Part shown: one piece after another, positions 1 to 5,615 of the stretch
Layout of the letters: the number at the start of each line of letters is the position of its first letter
Numbering within the stretch: position 1 is the stretch's first letter
Origin: JAWXBM01 sp964602895
GTDB lineage: Bacteria; Pseudomonadota; Gammaproteobacteria; Xanthomonadales; SZUA-36
Assembly: GCA_964602895.1 (NCBI GenBank)
Contig: CAZRTG010000214.1
Location: 1-5,615, forward strand
DNA: 5,615 nucleotides
Direction: 5' to 3'
Notes under the pieces: generated by a model
Seen by the model: only the letters and a program-made list of their open reading frames with translations
What the model was told of the DNA's origin: nothing
The model's database searches: none
Position numbers and translations under genes: made by a program

Positions 1-160
1 AGGCTGACAGGTCACGAAACCAGACTGCCATGGCAAATGCTGCAATCTGGGCATCCGTTACGCGTCCTTCACCAATACCGGTGACGAATCGCGATATATC
101 CTGCTCACTGAGTTCCCGTCCATCACGCTTTTTCAGAATCAATTCAGAAATCAAGGACAC
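1..160 (-). CDS. deoA: Thymidine phosphorylase, N-terminal part (cut by window edge)
   Basis: This is the first 53 codons of a gene that continues beyond the left edge. The product would split thymidine or deoxyuridine with phosphate into the free base and 2-deoxyribose-1-phosphate, a cytosolic step in pyrimidine deoxynucleoside salvage. The translated start reads V/M-SLISELILKKRDGRELS and continues with FVTGIGEGRVTDAQIAAFAM. This matches the alpha-helical N-terminal domain of DeoA, whose E. coli form has the same IRKKRDG...L and GQIAALAM pattern. The start is a GTG at 160-158, preceded by AGGAG at 172-168 with 7 bases of spacing, so it is well supported. The gene diverges from the M20 peptidase gene. 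The phosphate-binding and catalytic parts lie outside the window, so an intact gene cannot be confirmed. A related glycosyltransferase-family-3 enzyme (pyrimidine-nucleoside or AMP phosphorylase) is the main alternative. Confidence 0.85.
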   Translation of the reverse strand, partial: MSLISELILKKRDGRELSEQDISRFVTGIGEGRVTDAQIAAFAMAVWFRDLSA

Positions 161-375
161 GGTCCGGCTCCTGTGTATTTCTCTTGGGTGCGCAGTCTGT
201 CATTTGCCAATTGTGCCGCTTTGTTGCACTCTTTGCTGCCTGCTCATCATAGTGTGAACAAACTCAGAGTGCAGCACCGAGAACAACACGGAACACGATC
301 AGGCGACCATGTGAGAAAATTGGCCGCGGCTTTTTCCACTCTTGAATTCCAAGTCAAACCACAGGAGCATTCTTT
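161..375. promoter_or_regulatory. Divergent intergenic region deoA / M20 peptidase with candidate promoters
   Basis: The 215 bases between two outward-reading genes must hold both promoters. On the minus strand TATGAT at 251-246 matches five of six -10 bases and lies about 85 bases before the deoA start, but I see no good -35. On the plus strand TTGCAC at 224-229 and CATAGT at 248-253, 18 bases apart, form a weak pair for the peptidase gene. The two candidates overlap. An inverted repeat flanks them: TGCACTCT at 225-232 and AGAGTGCA at 266-273, perfect 8-bp arms 33 bases apart, which could be an operator or chance. Ribosome sites are AGGAG at 172-168 (minus) and AGGAG at 363-367 (plus). No regulator is identified. 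Confidence 0.3.
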
Positions 376-1791
376 GTGAAGATTTTGAAATATTTGTCCT
401 GGATCATTACCAGCGGCTTCATTGTGTTGATTGACTTTGCAAAAATCCAGGCAGATGAGTTTGCCCTCAATCCACAACAACAGTTGGCAGAAGATATCCT
501 GCGGCAACTGGTTGAGTTTGAAAGCACCGAAGAGCACCCGGAACAAACCCGCGCTGCTGTTGAAGCCATGGCTGAGCGGTTAGTGCAGGCTGGCATACCG
601 GAACAGGATGTGGTCATCGTCAATCCTGAGCCGGGCAAATATGGGCTGGTGGCCAGATTGCGCGGCATTCAGGAACAGCAGCCACTGCTGACCCTGGCGC
701 ATATCGACGTGGTCACCGCCAACCCGGATGCCTGGGCATTTCCACCCTTCACATTTGGTAAAAAAGAGGGTTACTATTTTGGTCGTGGCACCCAGGATAA
801 CAAAGCCGGCGTTGCTCACCTGGTGGCCAATTTCATTCGCCTGCAACAGGAAAAATTTGTTCCCAATCGTGATCTGATCATGGCTCTGACCGGCGATGAG
901 GAAACCGACGGCCGGGTAATCGAATGGCTGTCCACCGAAGGGCGGGATCTGATCAACGCAGAATTTGCCCTCAACACCGATGCCGGTGGCGGGGAATACG
1001 ACAAGGATTTCAAGCCGCGGGCTTTTAACGTGCAAACCAGTGAAAAGGTCTATCAAACCTATCAGCTGACCAGCAGCAACCCGGGTGGTCACAGCTCCAT
1101 TCCACGACCGGAAAACGCCATTAACCAGTTGGCTCAAGCTCTGGTTCGTATTGCCGAATACCAGTTCCCGGTACGCATATCGGAAAACACCCGTTTGATG
1201 TTTGCCCGCTCAGCCGCACTGGAAAGTGGGCAAACCGCAACCGATATGGCTGAATTGGGTAAAAAGAATTTTTCTGCGGAAGCAGCTCAACGACTGGCGC
1301 AGGATCCGTATATCAACGCCATCATGCGCACTACCTGTGTCCCCACCGAATTGACTGGCGGCCATGCAGAAAATGCACTTCCCCGTAAAGCTACAGCTAC
1401 CATCAACTGTCGCATCATTCCGGGCGTTGACCCGGCCGACGTGAGGGCCAAACTGGAAGAATTGGTCAACGACCCCGCCATAGTATTTTCATCAGTTTAT
1501 GATGCCAAGCCCAGCCCGGCATCGGTGATGCCCGCTGCGCTGCAGGAAACCCTGGAACGACTGGTTGATGAAACCTGGCCGGGAATACCGGTGATACCTG
1601 AAATGTCCACCGGCGCTACCGACGGTTTGTTCGTACGTAATGCGGGTATTCCGGTGTTTGGAGTAGCGGGTTGGTTTATGCGTTCATCCGACATCCGGGC
1701 GCACGGACTGGATGAAAAAATCGGTATCGCCGAGTTTCATGCGGGTACAGAATTCTGGTATCGCATGCTGACTACACTGAGCAAACCTTGA
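376..1791 (+). CDS. Exported M20-family metallopeptidase (di-zinc carboxypeptidase/dipeptidase-like)
   Basis: The 471-residue protein is a co-catalytic zinc hydrolase of the M20/M25/M40 family, expected to cleave peptides or N-acyl amino acids. Visible ligands and catalytic residues, in order: H109 and D111 in LAHIDVV, bridging D141 in GRGTQDNKAG, general base E175 and ligand E176 in GDEETDG, D202 in NTDAGGG, and H455 in AEFHAGTEF. GGHSS near 237-241 marks the lid/dimerisation domain with its conserved His239; that domain spans roughly 215-335. Residues 1-26 look like a signal peptide: Lys2 and Lys5, a hydrophobic stretch 7-19, then a possible cut after IQA26. There is no lipobox, so a periplasmic or secreted enzyme is inferred. 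D20 and K23 make the peptide a little atypical. The start is GTG at 376 with AGGAG at 363-367, 8 bases ahead. The gene is monocistronic, divergent from deoA and convergent with nrdJb. The substrate is unknown. Confidence 0.9.
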   Translation: MKILKYLSWIITSGFIVLIDFAKIQADEFALNPQQQLAEDILRQLVEFESTEEHPEQTRAAVEAMAERLVQAGIPEQDVVIVNPEPGKYGLVARLRGIQEQQPLLTLAHIDVVTANPDAWAFPPFTFGKKEGYYFGRGTQDNKAGVAHLVANFIRLQQEKFVPNRDLIMALTGDEETDGRVIEWLSTEGRDLINAEFALNTDAGGGEYDKDFKPRAFNVQTSEKVYQTYQLTSSNPGGHSSIPRPENAINQLAQALVRIAEYQFPVRISENTRLMFARSAALESGQTATDMAELGKKNFSAEAAQRLAQDPYINAIMRTTCVPTELTGGHAENALPRKATATINCRIIPGVDPADVRAKLEELVNDPAIVFSSVYDAKPSPASVMPAALQETLERLVDETWPGIPVIPEMSTGATDGLFVRNAGIPVFGVAGWFMRSSDIRAHGLDEKIGIAEFHAGTEFWYRMLTTLSKP

Positions 1792-1802
1792 TTCGCTGCA
1801 GG

Positions 1803-1837
1803 TTAACACCAGGCCTGAATTTCTGGCCTGGTGTTAA
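1803..1837. terminator. Stem-loop between convergent genes, probable bidirectional terminator
   Basis: Perfect 13-bp arms TTAACACCAGGCC (1803-1815) and GGCCTGGTGTTAA (1825-1837) enclose a 9-base loop. It sits in the 52-base gap between the peptidase stop codon (1789-1791) and the nrdJb stop codon (1846-1844), so it can serve both transcripts. No real T-tract follows on either strand, so it may act as a 3'-end stabiliser or a weak terminator rather than a strong intrinsic one. Confidence 0.7.
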
Positions 1838-1843
1838 TAAACT

Positions 1844-2569
1844 CTAGCCGCATTTGGAATAACCACAGGACAGGCAGGTTGCACAATTATCCATGCTGAC
1901 GACGGCTTTGGTGTGGCACTTGTTGCACAAAGTGGCGGATGCCGGGTAACTGCCGCTTTCATCGTTGGCAGCAGCTTGCCTGCTATCATGGGCTGCTTCT
2001 GCTTCTGCTCTTTTCTGGTTCAGAACAAGTTGTTGCTGTTGGGATAACTCTTCTTTTTCCATCAAGCCGATTTTCTGCAGATGGTGCTCGATAACGGCAC
2101 CTATTTCGGCAACGATGGATGGCATGAATTTGCCACCGGGTTTGAAATAACCCCCTTTGGGGTCGAATACCGCTTGCAGTTCTTCGGTCAGGAAAGTCAC
2201 GTCCCCGCCTTTACGGAAGACGGCCGACATCAGGCGAGTCAAGGCCACGATCCACTGGAAGTGGTCCATGTTCTTGGAATTGATGAAAATCTCAAATGGG
2301 CGTCGTTGTTCGTGCTCGGTGCCGGCATTGAGCACGATATCATTGATGGTCACGTACATGGCGTGATCAATCAATGGTGTTTTAATCTTGTAGGTTGAGC
2401 CTTCCAGCGCTTCCATGCCCTCAGGCCGCGCCACCTGCTCGGTCATGCGAATGATCTTGGCTTTTTGTCTTTCTTCTTTGGCAGCCAAGGCAGCGGCGCG
2501 AGCGGCCTCTTCCTCTTCTTTCCTGACGACTTCGTAGCCAACAATTTTACGATCTATCCTGGTACTCAT
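1844..2569 (-). CDS. nrdJb: Class II ribonucleotide reductase, C-terminal subunit NrdJb (TSCPD domain and redox tail)
   Basis: The 241-residue protein is the detached C-terminal part of the adenosylcobalamin-dependent ribonucleotide reductase. Residues 15-42 are a charged Glu/Ala/Arg helix. Residues 57-168 form the TSCPD-type domain with the family's hallmark series FEIFINSKN, TRLMSAVFRKGGD, DPKGGYFKPGG, MPSIVAEIG. Residues 170-210 are a Gln/Ala/Glu-rich flexible linker. The tail has C215-x2-C218, C229-x2-C232 and then C235-x4-C240 followed by a terminal Gly. The first four resemble a zinc-ribbon knot, and the last pair matches the CX4C swinging-arm cysteines that re-reduce the active site in class I NrdA. 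The start chosen is ATG at 2569 (MSTRIDRKIVGYEVV); an in-frame GTG at 2632 would add 21 residues of no recognised character, and its AGGGAG lies only 2 bases ahead. The upstream ribosome site for 2569 is weak (GAAAG). The gene lies downstream of nrdJa on the same strand. Confidence 0.9.
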   Translation of the reverse strand: MSTRIDRKIVGYEVVRKEEEEAARAAALAAKEERQKAKIIRMTEQVARPEGMEALEGSTYKIKTPLIDHAMYVTINDIVLNAGTEHEQRRPFEIFINSKNMDHFQWIVALTRLMSAVFRKGGDVTFLTEELQAVFDPKGGYFKPGGKFMPSIVAEIGAVIEHHLQKIGLMEKEELSQQQQLVLNQKRAEAEAAHDSRQAAANDESGSYPASATLCNKCHTKAVVSMDNCATCLSCGYSKCG

Positions 2570-2778
2570 AATTCTTTCATAATTCTTTAAACCTGCGTTG
2601 TGGGTTTTGATTTCTGCATAAAGGCTCGCCACTACTCCCTGTTGGTGGCGATATGACGGCGTTCCCCAAACCTCTCCGACCCGGTCTGGCCGAGCTTCAA
2701 GCCCTGACCAGCCATAAGCCTGTAATTCTGTTGAGTCTTTTTCAACTCAAGCATAAGCCTTGCAGCCTGGCTGAAAAA

Positions 2779-2807
2779 AGGTGTACGTCCTTGTACGATA
2801 CACCTCC
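2779..2807. repeat. Palindromic hairpin repeat, copy 1
   Basis: The arms AGGTGTA (2779-2785) and TACACCT (2799-2805) pair perfectly, and the inner CGT (2786-2788) pairs with ACG (2795-2797) across one bulged A, giving about a 10-bp stem with a 6-base loop. CC follows the right arm, as in copy 2. Shared words with copy 2 are AGGTG, TCC, TGTAC and TACACCTCC in the same order. It is a REP-like or mini-element palindrome of unknown family. Confidence 0.6.
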
Positions 2808-2877
2808 TTCTGGATTGACGGTTCCCAAAACATCCCTGGCCGTCTCTTTATCCCTGATATTTTTTTATTATTGTACT

Positions 2878-2909
2878 AGGTGCACTTCCATGTACTTCGG
2901 TACACCTCC
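2878..2909. repeat. Palindromic hairpin repeat, copy 2
   Basis: The arms AGGTGCAC (2878-2885) and GTACACCT (2900-2907) pair with a single wobble/mismatch position around a 14-base centre containing TGTAC. It lies in the same orientation as copy 1, starting 99 bases further on and ending 31 bases beyond the nrdJa stop codon. In the mRNA sense it would fold just after nrdJa and could protect or separate the nrdJa part of the transcript. It lacks a following T-tract on the minus strand and so is not a canonical terminator. Confidence 0.6.
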
Positions 2910-2939
2910 GTTGTCCATCGGTCCTTTCTTGACCACTGC

Positions 2940-5087
2940 TTAAAGCTTGCCGTAATAGCCTTCCTTGAGCGCATCAAACAGGTTGGCTGCGGTATGCAGC
3001 TCACCGTCATATTCAATTTCTGCGTTACCTTTCGCTTCGACCACCTGACCATCGTCCAATACAAAACGATAGGTGGTATTTTCCAGATCCCGTTCCTGCA
3101 CCAACACCCCCTGAAAGGCTTCCGGGTTGAAGCGGAAGGTGGTACAGCCTTTCAGGCCCTTGCTGTGTGCATACAGGTAGATATCCTTGAATTCATCAAA
3201 AGGAAAATCCGTTGGCACATTAGCTGTCTTCGAAATGGAAGAATCGACCCACTTTTGCGCCGCAGCCTGTATGTCCACATGCTGTTTGGGTGAAATATCC
3301 TCTGCCGTCAGAAAATAATCCGGCAGTTTGCTGTCTTCTTCGCTGGCGTAAGGCATGGCACGTGAATTGACCAAATGCCGATAGGCCAACAGTTCGTAAC
3401 TGAAAACCTCAACTTTTTCTTTGGTCTTGCGCCCTTCACGGATCACATTGCGGCTGTAATGATGTGCAAAACTGGGCTCAATACCGTTTGAAACATTATT
3501 GCCCAACGACAGCGAAATCGTGCCGGTGGGTGCTATGGAAGAATGGTGGGTAAAGCGGGCGCCTTCTTCACCGAGTGCCGCGACCAATTCAGGCGCATAC
3601 TCTGCCACACGCTGCATATAACGACTGTAACGCGCATGCAGCAAGCGACCCGGCAGTTTGTCACCGATCTGGTATCCATCATCCAGCATTTCAGGCCGGC
3701 GGCGAAGCATGTCACCATCAACCGTAAACATTTCGTTCATGATGGGTGCAGGGCCGCGTTCGCGGCTCAACTCCAGGCCTTCTTCCCAACCCGCTAGCGC
3801 CATTTCACGCGACACGCGTTCGGTAAATTCCAATGATTCAGCAGAACCGTAGCGCATACCCATCAGGCTCAGGGTGGAACCCAGGCCCAGAAAACCCATG
3901 CCGTGTCGGCGTTTACGCAGGATTTCTTCCCTCTGCTTGGCCAGAGGTAAGCCGTTGATTTCAACTACGTTATCCAGCATGCGCGTAAATACGCGCACCA
4001 CTTTACGGTAGGCTTCCCAGTTGAAACGGGCCTCGTCTGTAAAAGGTTTTTCGACAAACCGTGTCAGGTTGATGGAGCCCAACAGACAGGCGCCATAAGG
4101 TGGAAGCGGCTGCTCTCCGCAGGGGTTGGTGGCCCGGATATTTTCGCAAAACCAGTTGTTGTTCATCTCATTGATGCGATCAACCAGTATGAAGCCAGGC
4201 TCGGCGAAATCATAGGTGGACGACATGATCATATCCCACAGCCGTCGTGCCGGAATGGTCCTGTAAATGCGGCAGGCTACCAGCCCGTCTGCACGTGTGA
4301 TATAGCCTTCTGTTTGTGGCCATTCACGCCACAAAACCTGCTCCGGGTTATCCAGATCCAGTTCCTGTGACTCCTGTTCACTTACTGGAAAGACCAATGA
4401 CCAGGTTTCATTGTTCTTGACCGCCTGGATGAATTCATCGGTAATCAGCAAAGAGCAATTGAATTGCCGCAAACGCCCGTCTTCCCGCTTGGCGCGGATA
4501 AACTCCAGCACATCAGGGTGCCCGACTTCAAAGGTAGCCATCTGCGCACCACGACGCCCACCGGCTGATGAAACGGTGAAACACATCTTGTCGTAGATAT
4601 CCATGAAACTCAGCGGACCGGAAGTGTAAGCACCCGCTCCCGAGACATAGGCACCTTTGGGGCGCAAGGTAGAAAATTCGTAACCAATGCCACAGCCTGC
4701 TTTCAGCGTCAGCCCGGCTTCATGCACTTTTTCCAGAATACCGTTCATCGAATCGGTAATGGTTCCCGACACGGTGCAATTGATGGTTGAGGTGGCTGGC
4801 TTGTGAGCCTGCGCTCCGGCGTTGGAAATAATACGGCCCGCAGGTATGGCGCCGCGTCTCAAAGCCCAGAGAAATTCACCATACCAGTATTGACGCTTTT
4901 CTTCGTTGGGCTCAACATCGGAAATGGCGCGCGCGACGCGCTTGAACGTATCATCGATACTTTCGTCGATATATTCGCCTGTTTTGGACTTCAGCCGGTA
5001 CTTCTTGTCCCAGATGTCGAGAGAGGCTTCCTGCAATGGAATGTCTTGTGAATCAATGTCAATCGTCTGGGCCTGAACGCTGCTCAT
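2940..5087 (-). CDS. nrdJa: Class II (adenosylcobalamin-dependent) ribonucleotide reductase, catalytic subunit NrdJa
   Basis: The 715-residue protein carries the ten-stranded barrel that reduces ribonucleotides to deoxyribonucleotides in the cytosol using a B12-generated thiyl radical. Motifs, counted from the ATG at 5087: C104 in TINCTVSG and C334 in GACLLGSINL are the active-site disulfide pair. N321-P-C323-G-E325 is the finger-loop triad with the radical cysteine. APTGTISLSLGNN (519-531) with NGIEPSF, and SISKTANVPTDFP with HSKGLKGCTTFR near 617-652, are conserved phosphate-binding and C-terminal barrel motifs. No N-terminal ATP-cone is seen: residues 1-60 lead straight into the helical domain. 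The last 45 residues form a short basic/acidic beta module. The redox tail and TSCPD domain are absent and lie in nrdJb. A TTG at 5090 is possible, but the adjacent ATG is preferred; the ribosome site is weak. Promoter and NrdR boxes lie upstream. Confidence 0.95.
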   Translation of the reverse strand: MSSVQAQTIDIDSQDIPLQEASLDIWDKKYRLKSKTGEYIDESIDDTFKRVARAISDVEPNEEKRQYWYGEFLWALRRGAIPAGRIISNAGAQAHKPATSTINCTVSGTITDSMNGILEKVHEAGLTLKAGCGIGYEFSTLRPKGAYVSGAGAYTSGPLSFMDIYDKMCFTVSSAGGRRGAQMATFEVGHPDVLEFIRAKREDGRLRQFNCSLLITDEFIQAVKNNETWSLVFPVSEQESQELDLDNPEQVLWREWPQTEGYITRADGLVACRIYRTIPARRLWDMIMSSTYDFAEPGFILVDRINEMNNNWFCENIRATNPCGEQPLPPYGACLLGSINLTRFVEKPFTDEARFNWEAYRKVVRVFTRMLDNVVEINGLPLAKQREEILRKRRHGMGFLGLGSTLSLMGMRYGSAESLEFTERVSREMALAGWEEGLELSRERGPAPIMNEMFTVDGDMLRRRPEMLDDGYQIGDKLPGRLLHARYSRYMQRVAEYAPELVAALGEEGARFTHHSSIAPTGTISLSLGNNVSNGIEPSFAHHYSRNVIREGRKTKEKVEVFSYELLAYRHLVNSRAMPYASEEDSKLPDYFLTAEDISPKQHVDIQAAAQKWVDSSISKTANVPTDFPFDEFKDIYLYAHSKGLKGCTTFRFNPEAFQGVLVQERDLENTTYRFVLDDGQVVEAKGNAEIEYDGELHTAANLFDALKEGYYGKL

Positions 5088-5125
5088 CAATATTACCGTC
5101 TAATTATTTGGTTTTATTTATTAAA

Positions 5126-5157
5126 GGGCACAAGTCATTGTGCCCCACTTTTTTTTT
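5126..5157 (+). terminator. Terminator-like hairpin with T-tract, overlapping NrdR box 1
   Basis: On the plus strand an 8-bp perfect stem GGGCACAA/TTGTGCCC with a 4-base loop (5126-5145) is followed, after CAC, by nine T (5149-5157). That is the shape of an intrinsic terminator for left-to-right transcription. It would stop transcripts running antisense through nrdJa before they reach trmL. The same palindrome is the extended NrdR box, so the terminator reading may be coincidental. On the minus strand the stem is not followed by a T-tract. Confidence 0.4.
5128..5143. promoter_or_regulatory. NrdR box 1
   Basis: The 16-bp palindrome GCACAAGTCATTGTGC matches the NrdR operator pattern (acaCwAtATaTwGtgt-like, ending in ACA/TGT arms). 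It lies in the nrdJa leader, about 40 bases before the start codon. NrdR is the ATP/dATP-sensing zinc-finger and ATP-cone repressor of ribonucleotide reductase operons. Its gene is not in this window. Confidence 0.8.
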
Positions 5158-5159
5158 GG

Positions 5160-5175
5160 ACACAAGATGTTGTGC
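5160..5175. promoter_or_regulatory. NrdR box 2
   Basis: The 16-bp palindrome ACACAAGATGTTGTGC has the same arms as box 1 and starts 32 bp from it, three helical turns, the paired arrangement typical of NrdR operators. It lies just downstream of the predicted nrdJa transcription start, so a bound repressor should block promoter clearance or open-complex formation. Confidence 0.85.
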
Positions 5176-5189
5176 CGACAGGTGCAAAC

Positions 5190-5216
5190 AATATACCCAC
5201 ACCCTGAGACTGTCAA
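5190..5216 (-). promoter_or_regulatory. Predicted sigma70 promoter of nrdJa
   Basis: Read on the minus strand, a perfect -35 TTGACA (5216-5211) is followed after 15 bases by TATATT (5195-5190), five of six matches to the -10 consensus; TATTGT two bases further on gives the standard 17-base spacing with four matches. Transcription would begin near 5182, immediately before NrdR box 2, giving a leader of about 95 bases. The short spacing suggests moderate strength. Confidence 0.6.
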
Positions 5217-5423
5217 ATATCTTCATAAGCCGGCCATTTTCCGAACAACATACATTTTCATGTTATTTTTCATGTAGATACATAACAGGTGCTTATTACT
5301 TGATCAATTGAACAAAGACCCTTCAGAAGGAAACTCGCATGGTTGTGCCGTTTCGCTTTACCGCAAATTCGATGTCCAATTTTTTCTCGCTTTTTTACTA
5401 TGGCTCGTGGCAGGCTTCAACGC

Positions 5424-5615
5424 ATGTTCAACATCATTCTGTTTCAACCGGAAATTCCGCCCAACACCGGCAATATCATCCGTCTGTGTGCCAACACGAC
5501 AACGCGCTTGCATCTGGTTGGACCCTGTGGTTTTAATCTGGAGGACGCTCAACTGCGGCGTGCCGGCCTGGATTATCACGACATGGCCAGGGTTACGCTG
5601 TACGAGAATTGGCAG
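5424..5615 (+). CDS. trmL: tRNA (cytidine/uridine(34)-2'-O)-methyltransferase TrmL, N-terminal part (cut by window edge)
   Basis: The first 64 codons of a SPOUT-class methyltransferase that 2'-O-methylates the wobble nucleotide of tRNA-Leu isoacceptors using S-adenosylmethionine. The start MFNIILFQPEIPPNTGN, then IIRLCANT, and LRRAGLDYHD at residues 48-57 match E. coli TrmL (YibK) almost word for word. The substrate-side N-terminal motif is complete; the C-terminal knot that binds S-adenosylmethionine lies beyond the right edge. An in-frame ATG at 5400 would add eight residues (MARGRLQR), but homology favours 5424. Neither start has a strong ribosome site; the best nearby, AAGGA at 5327-5331, serves an out-of-frame ATG at 5339. 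The gene diverges from nrdJa and shares its control region. Confidence 0.92.
   Translation, partial: MFNIILFQPEIPPNTGNIIRLCANTTTRLHLVGPCGFNLEDAQLRRAGLDYHDMARVTLYENWQ

Larger units (their letters stand above)
2570..2939. other. Long nrdJa-nrdJb spacer, no convincing gene
   Basis: These 370 bases separate the two halves of one enzyme. Short open frames occur on both strands, but none has both a plausible ribosome site and a recognisable protein. The stretch holds two related hairpins (2779-2807 and 2878-2909). It also has a similar pair of words beginning TGACGG, near 2654 (TGACGGCGTTCCCCAAAC) and 2816 (TGACGGTTCCCAAAAC), the word CATAAGCCT twice (near 2713 and 2753), and a 6-bp hairpin TTGAGT/ACTCAA at 2730-2749. 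The impression is of degenerate repeat modules inserted into the operon. No clear promoter for nrdJb is visible on the minus strand, so cotranscription with nrdJa is assumed. Confidence 0.6.
5088..5423. promoter_or_regulatory. Divergent control region nrdJa / trmL
   Basis: This 336-base region holds the nrdJa promoter, two NrdR palindromes and the leader of trmL. The nrdJa-proximal part is AT-rich. I looked for an adenosylcobalamin riboswitch in the nrdJa leader and see no B12-box word (GCCACTG-like) and too little structured length, so control appears to be by NrdR at DNA level. The trmL promoter is not certain. The plus-strand pair TTGTGC (5170-5175) / TATACC (5192-5197), 16 bases apart, overlaps NrdR box 2 but is weak. 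Close to trmL, AAGGA at 5327-5331 precedes an ATG at 5339 that is out of frame with trmL. Confidence 0.6.

Noticed and set aside
580..1137. 185-codon minus-strand open frame within the M20 gene
   Set aside because: It lies wholly antisense to a gene with complete catalytic motifs; its length follows from the codon use of the real gene.
2081..2398. 105-codon plus-strand open frame within nrdJb
   Set aside because: Antisense shadow of the conserved TSCPD domain; no independent support.
2570..2632. 21-residue N-terminal extension of NrdJb from GTG 2632
   Set aside because: The AGGGAG is only 2 bases from the GTG and the added residues resemble no family feature; the ATG at 2569 begins with the expected TRIDRKIVGY-type start.
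2779..2909. Minimal CRISPR array
   Set aside because: Only two copies, with internal differences and palindromic centres; a 70-base spacing unit with no third repeat and no cas gene does not fit a CRISPR array.
2653..2943. 96-codon plus-strand open frame across the spacer
   Set aside because: It lies over the repeat hairpins, has no good ribosome site and gives a low-complexity, unrecognisable protein; treated as chance.
2940..5087. Intein or group I/II intron inside nrdJa
   Set aside because: nrd genes often carry them, but all conserved motifs follow in order at normal spacing in one uninterrupted 715-codon frame.
5088..5220. Adenosylcobalamin riboswitch in the nrdJa leader
   Set aside because: The enzyme uses B12, so one was sought, but the predicted leader is only about 95 bases and has no B12-box word or multi-branched fold; the visible structure is explained by the NrdR palindromes.

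Overview
The window reads as chromosomal DNA of a gammaproteobacterium. The gene set points that way: thymidine phosphorylase (deoA), the tRNA wobble methyltransferase trmL with the NPPNTGN-type N-terminus seen in Escherichia coli, and a class II ribonucleotide reductase split into two genes, nrdJa and nrdJb, as known from Pseudomonas aeruginosa. Base composition is close to balanced, with no island-like block. The species cannot be named from sequence alone.

Layout, left to right. Positions 1-160 (minus strand) hold the 5' end of deoA, which runs out of the window. A 215-base divergent intergenic region separates it from an exported M20-family metallopeptidase (376-1791, plus), which has all its metal ligands. 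That gene ends at a 13-bp stem-loop shared with the convergent nrdJb (1844-2569, minus). A 370-base spacer (2570-2939) carries two related palindromic hairpins and other degenerate repeated words. nrdJa (2940-5087, minus) follows. The divergent region 5088-5423 holds a sigma70-like promoter for nrdJa and two NrdR-box palindromes 32 bp apart. The window closes with the 5' end of trmL (5424-5615, plus), which runs off the right edge.

How the genes work together. NrdJa carries the barrel, the thiyl-radical cysteine and the active-site cysteine pair. NrdJb carries the TSCPD domain and a C-terminal cysteine tail ending in a CX4C pair that should re-reduce NrdJa. Together they should make one adenosylcobalamin-dependent, oxygen-indifferent ribonucleotide reductase. 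The paired NrdR boxes imply repression when dNTP/ATP status is high. deoA (nucleoside salvage), the peptidase and trmL have no evident pathway link with nrdJab and look like ordinary chromosomal neighbours.

The main points of interest are the unusually long repeat-bearing spacer between the two halves of the reductase, the clean NrdR operator pair (one of whose palindromes also forms a terminator-like hairpin plus T-tract on the plus strand), and a short open frame with a good ribosome site that overlaps the start of trmL out of frame. I do not see a wholly new multi-gene system here.
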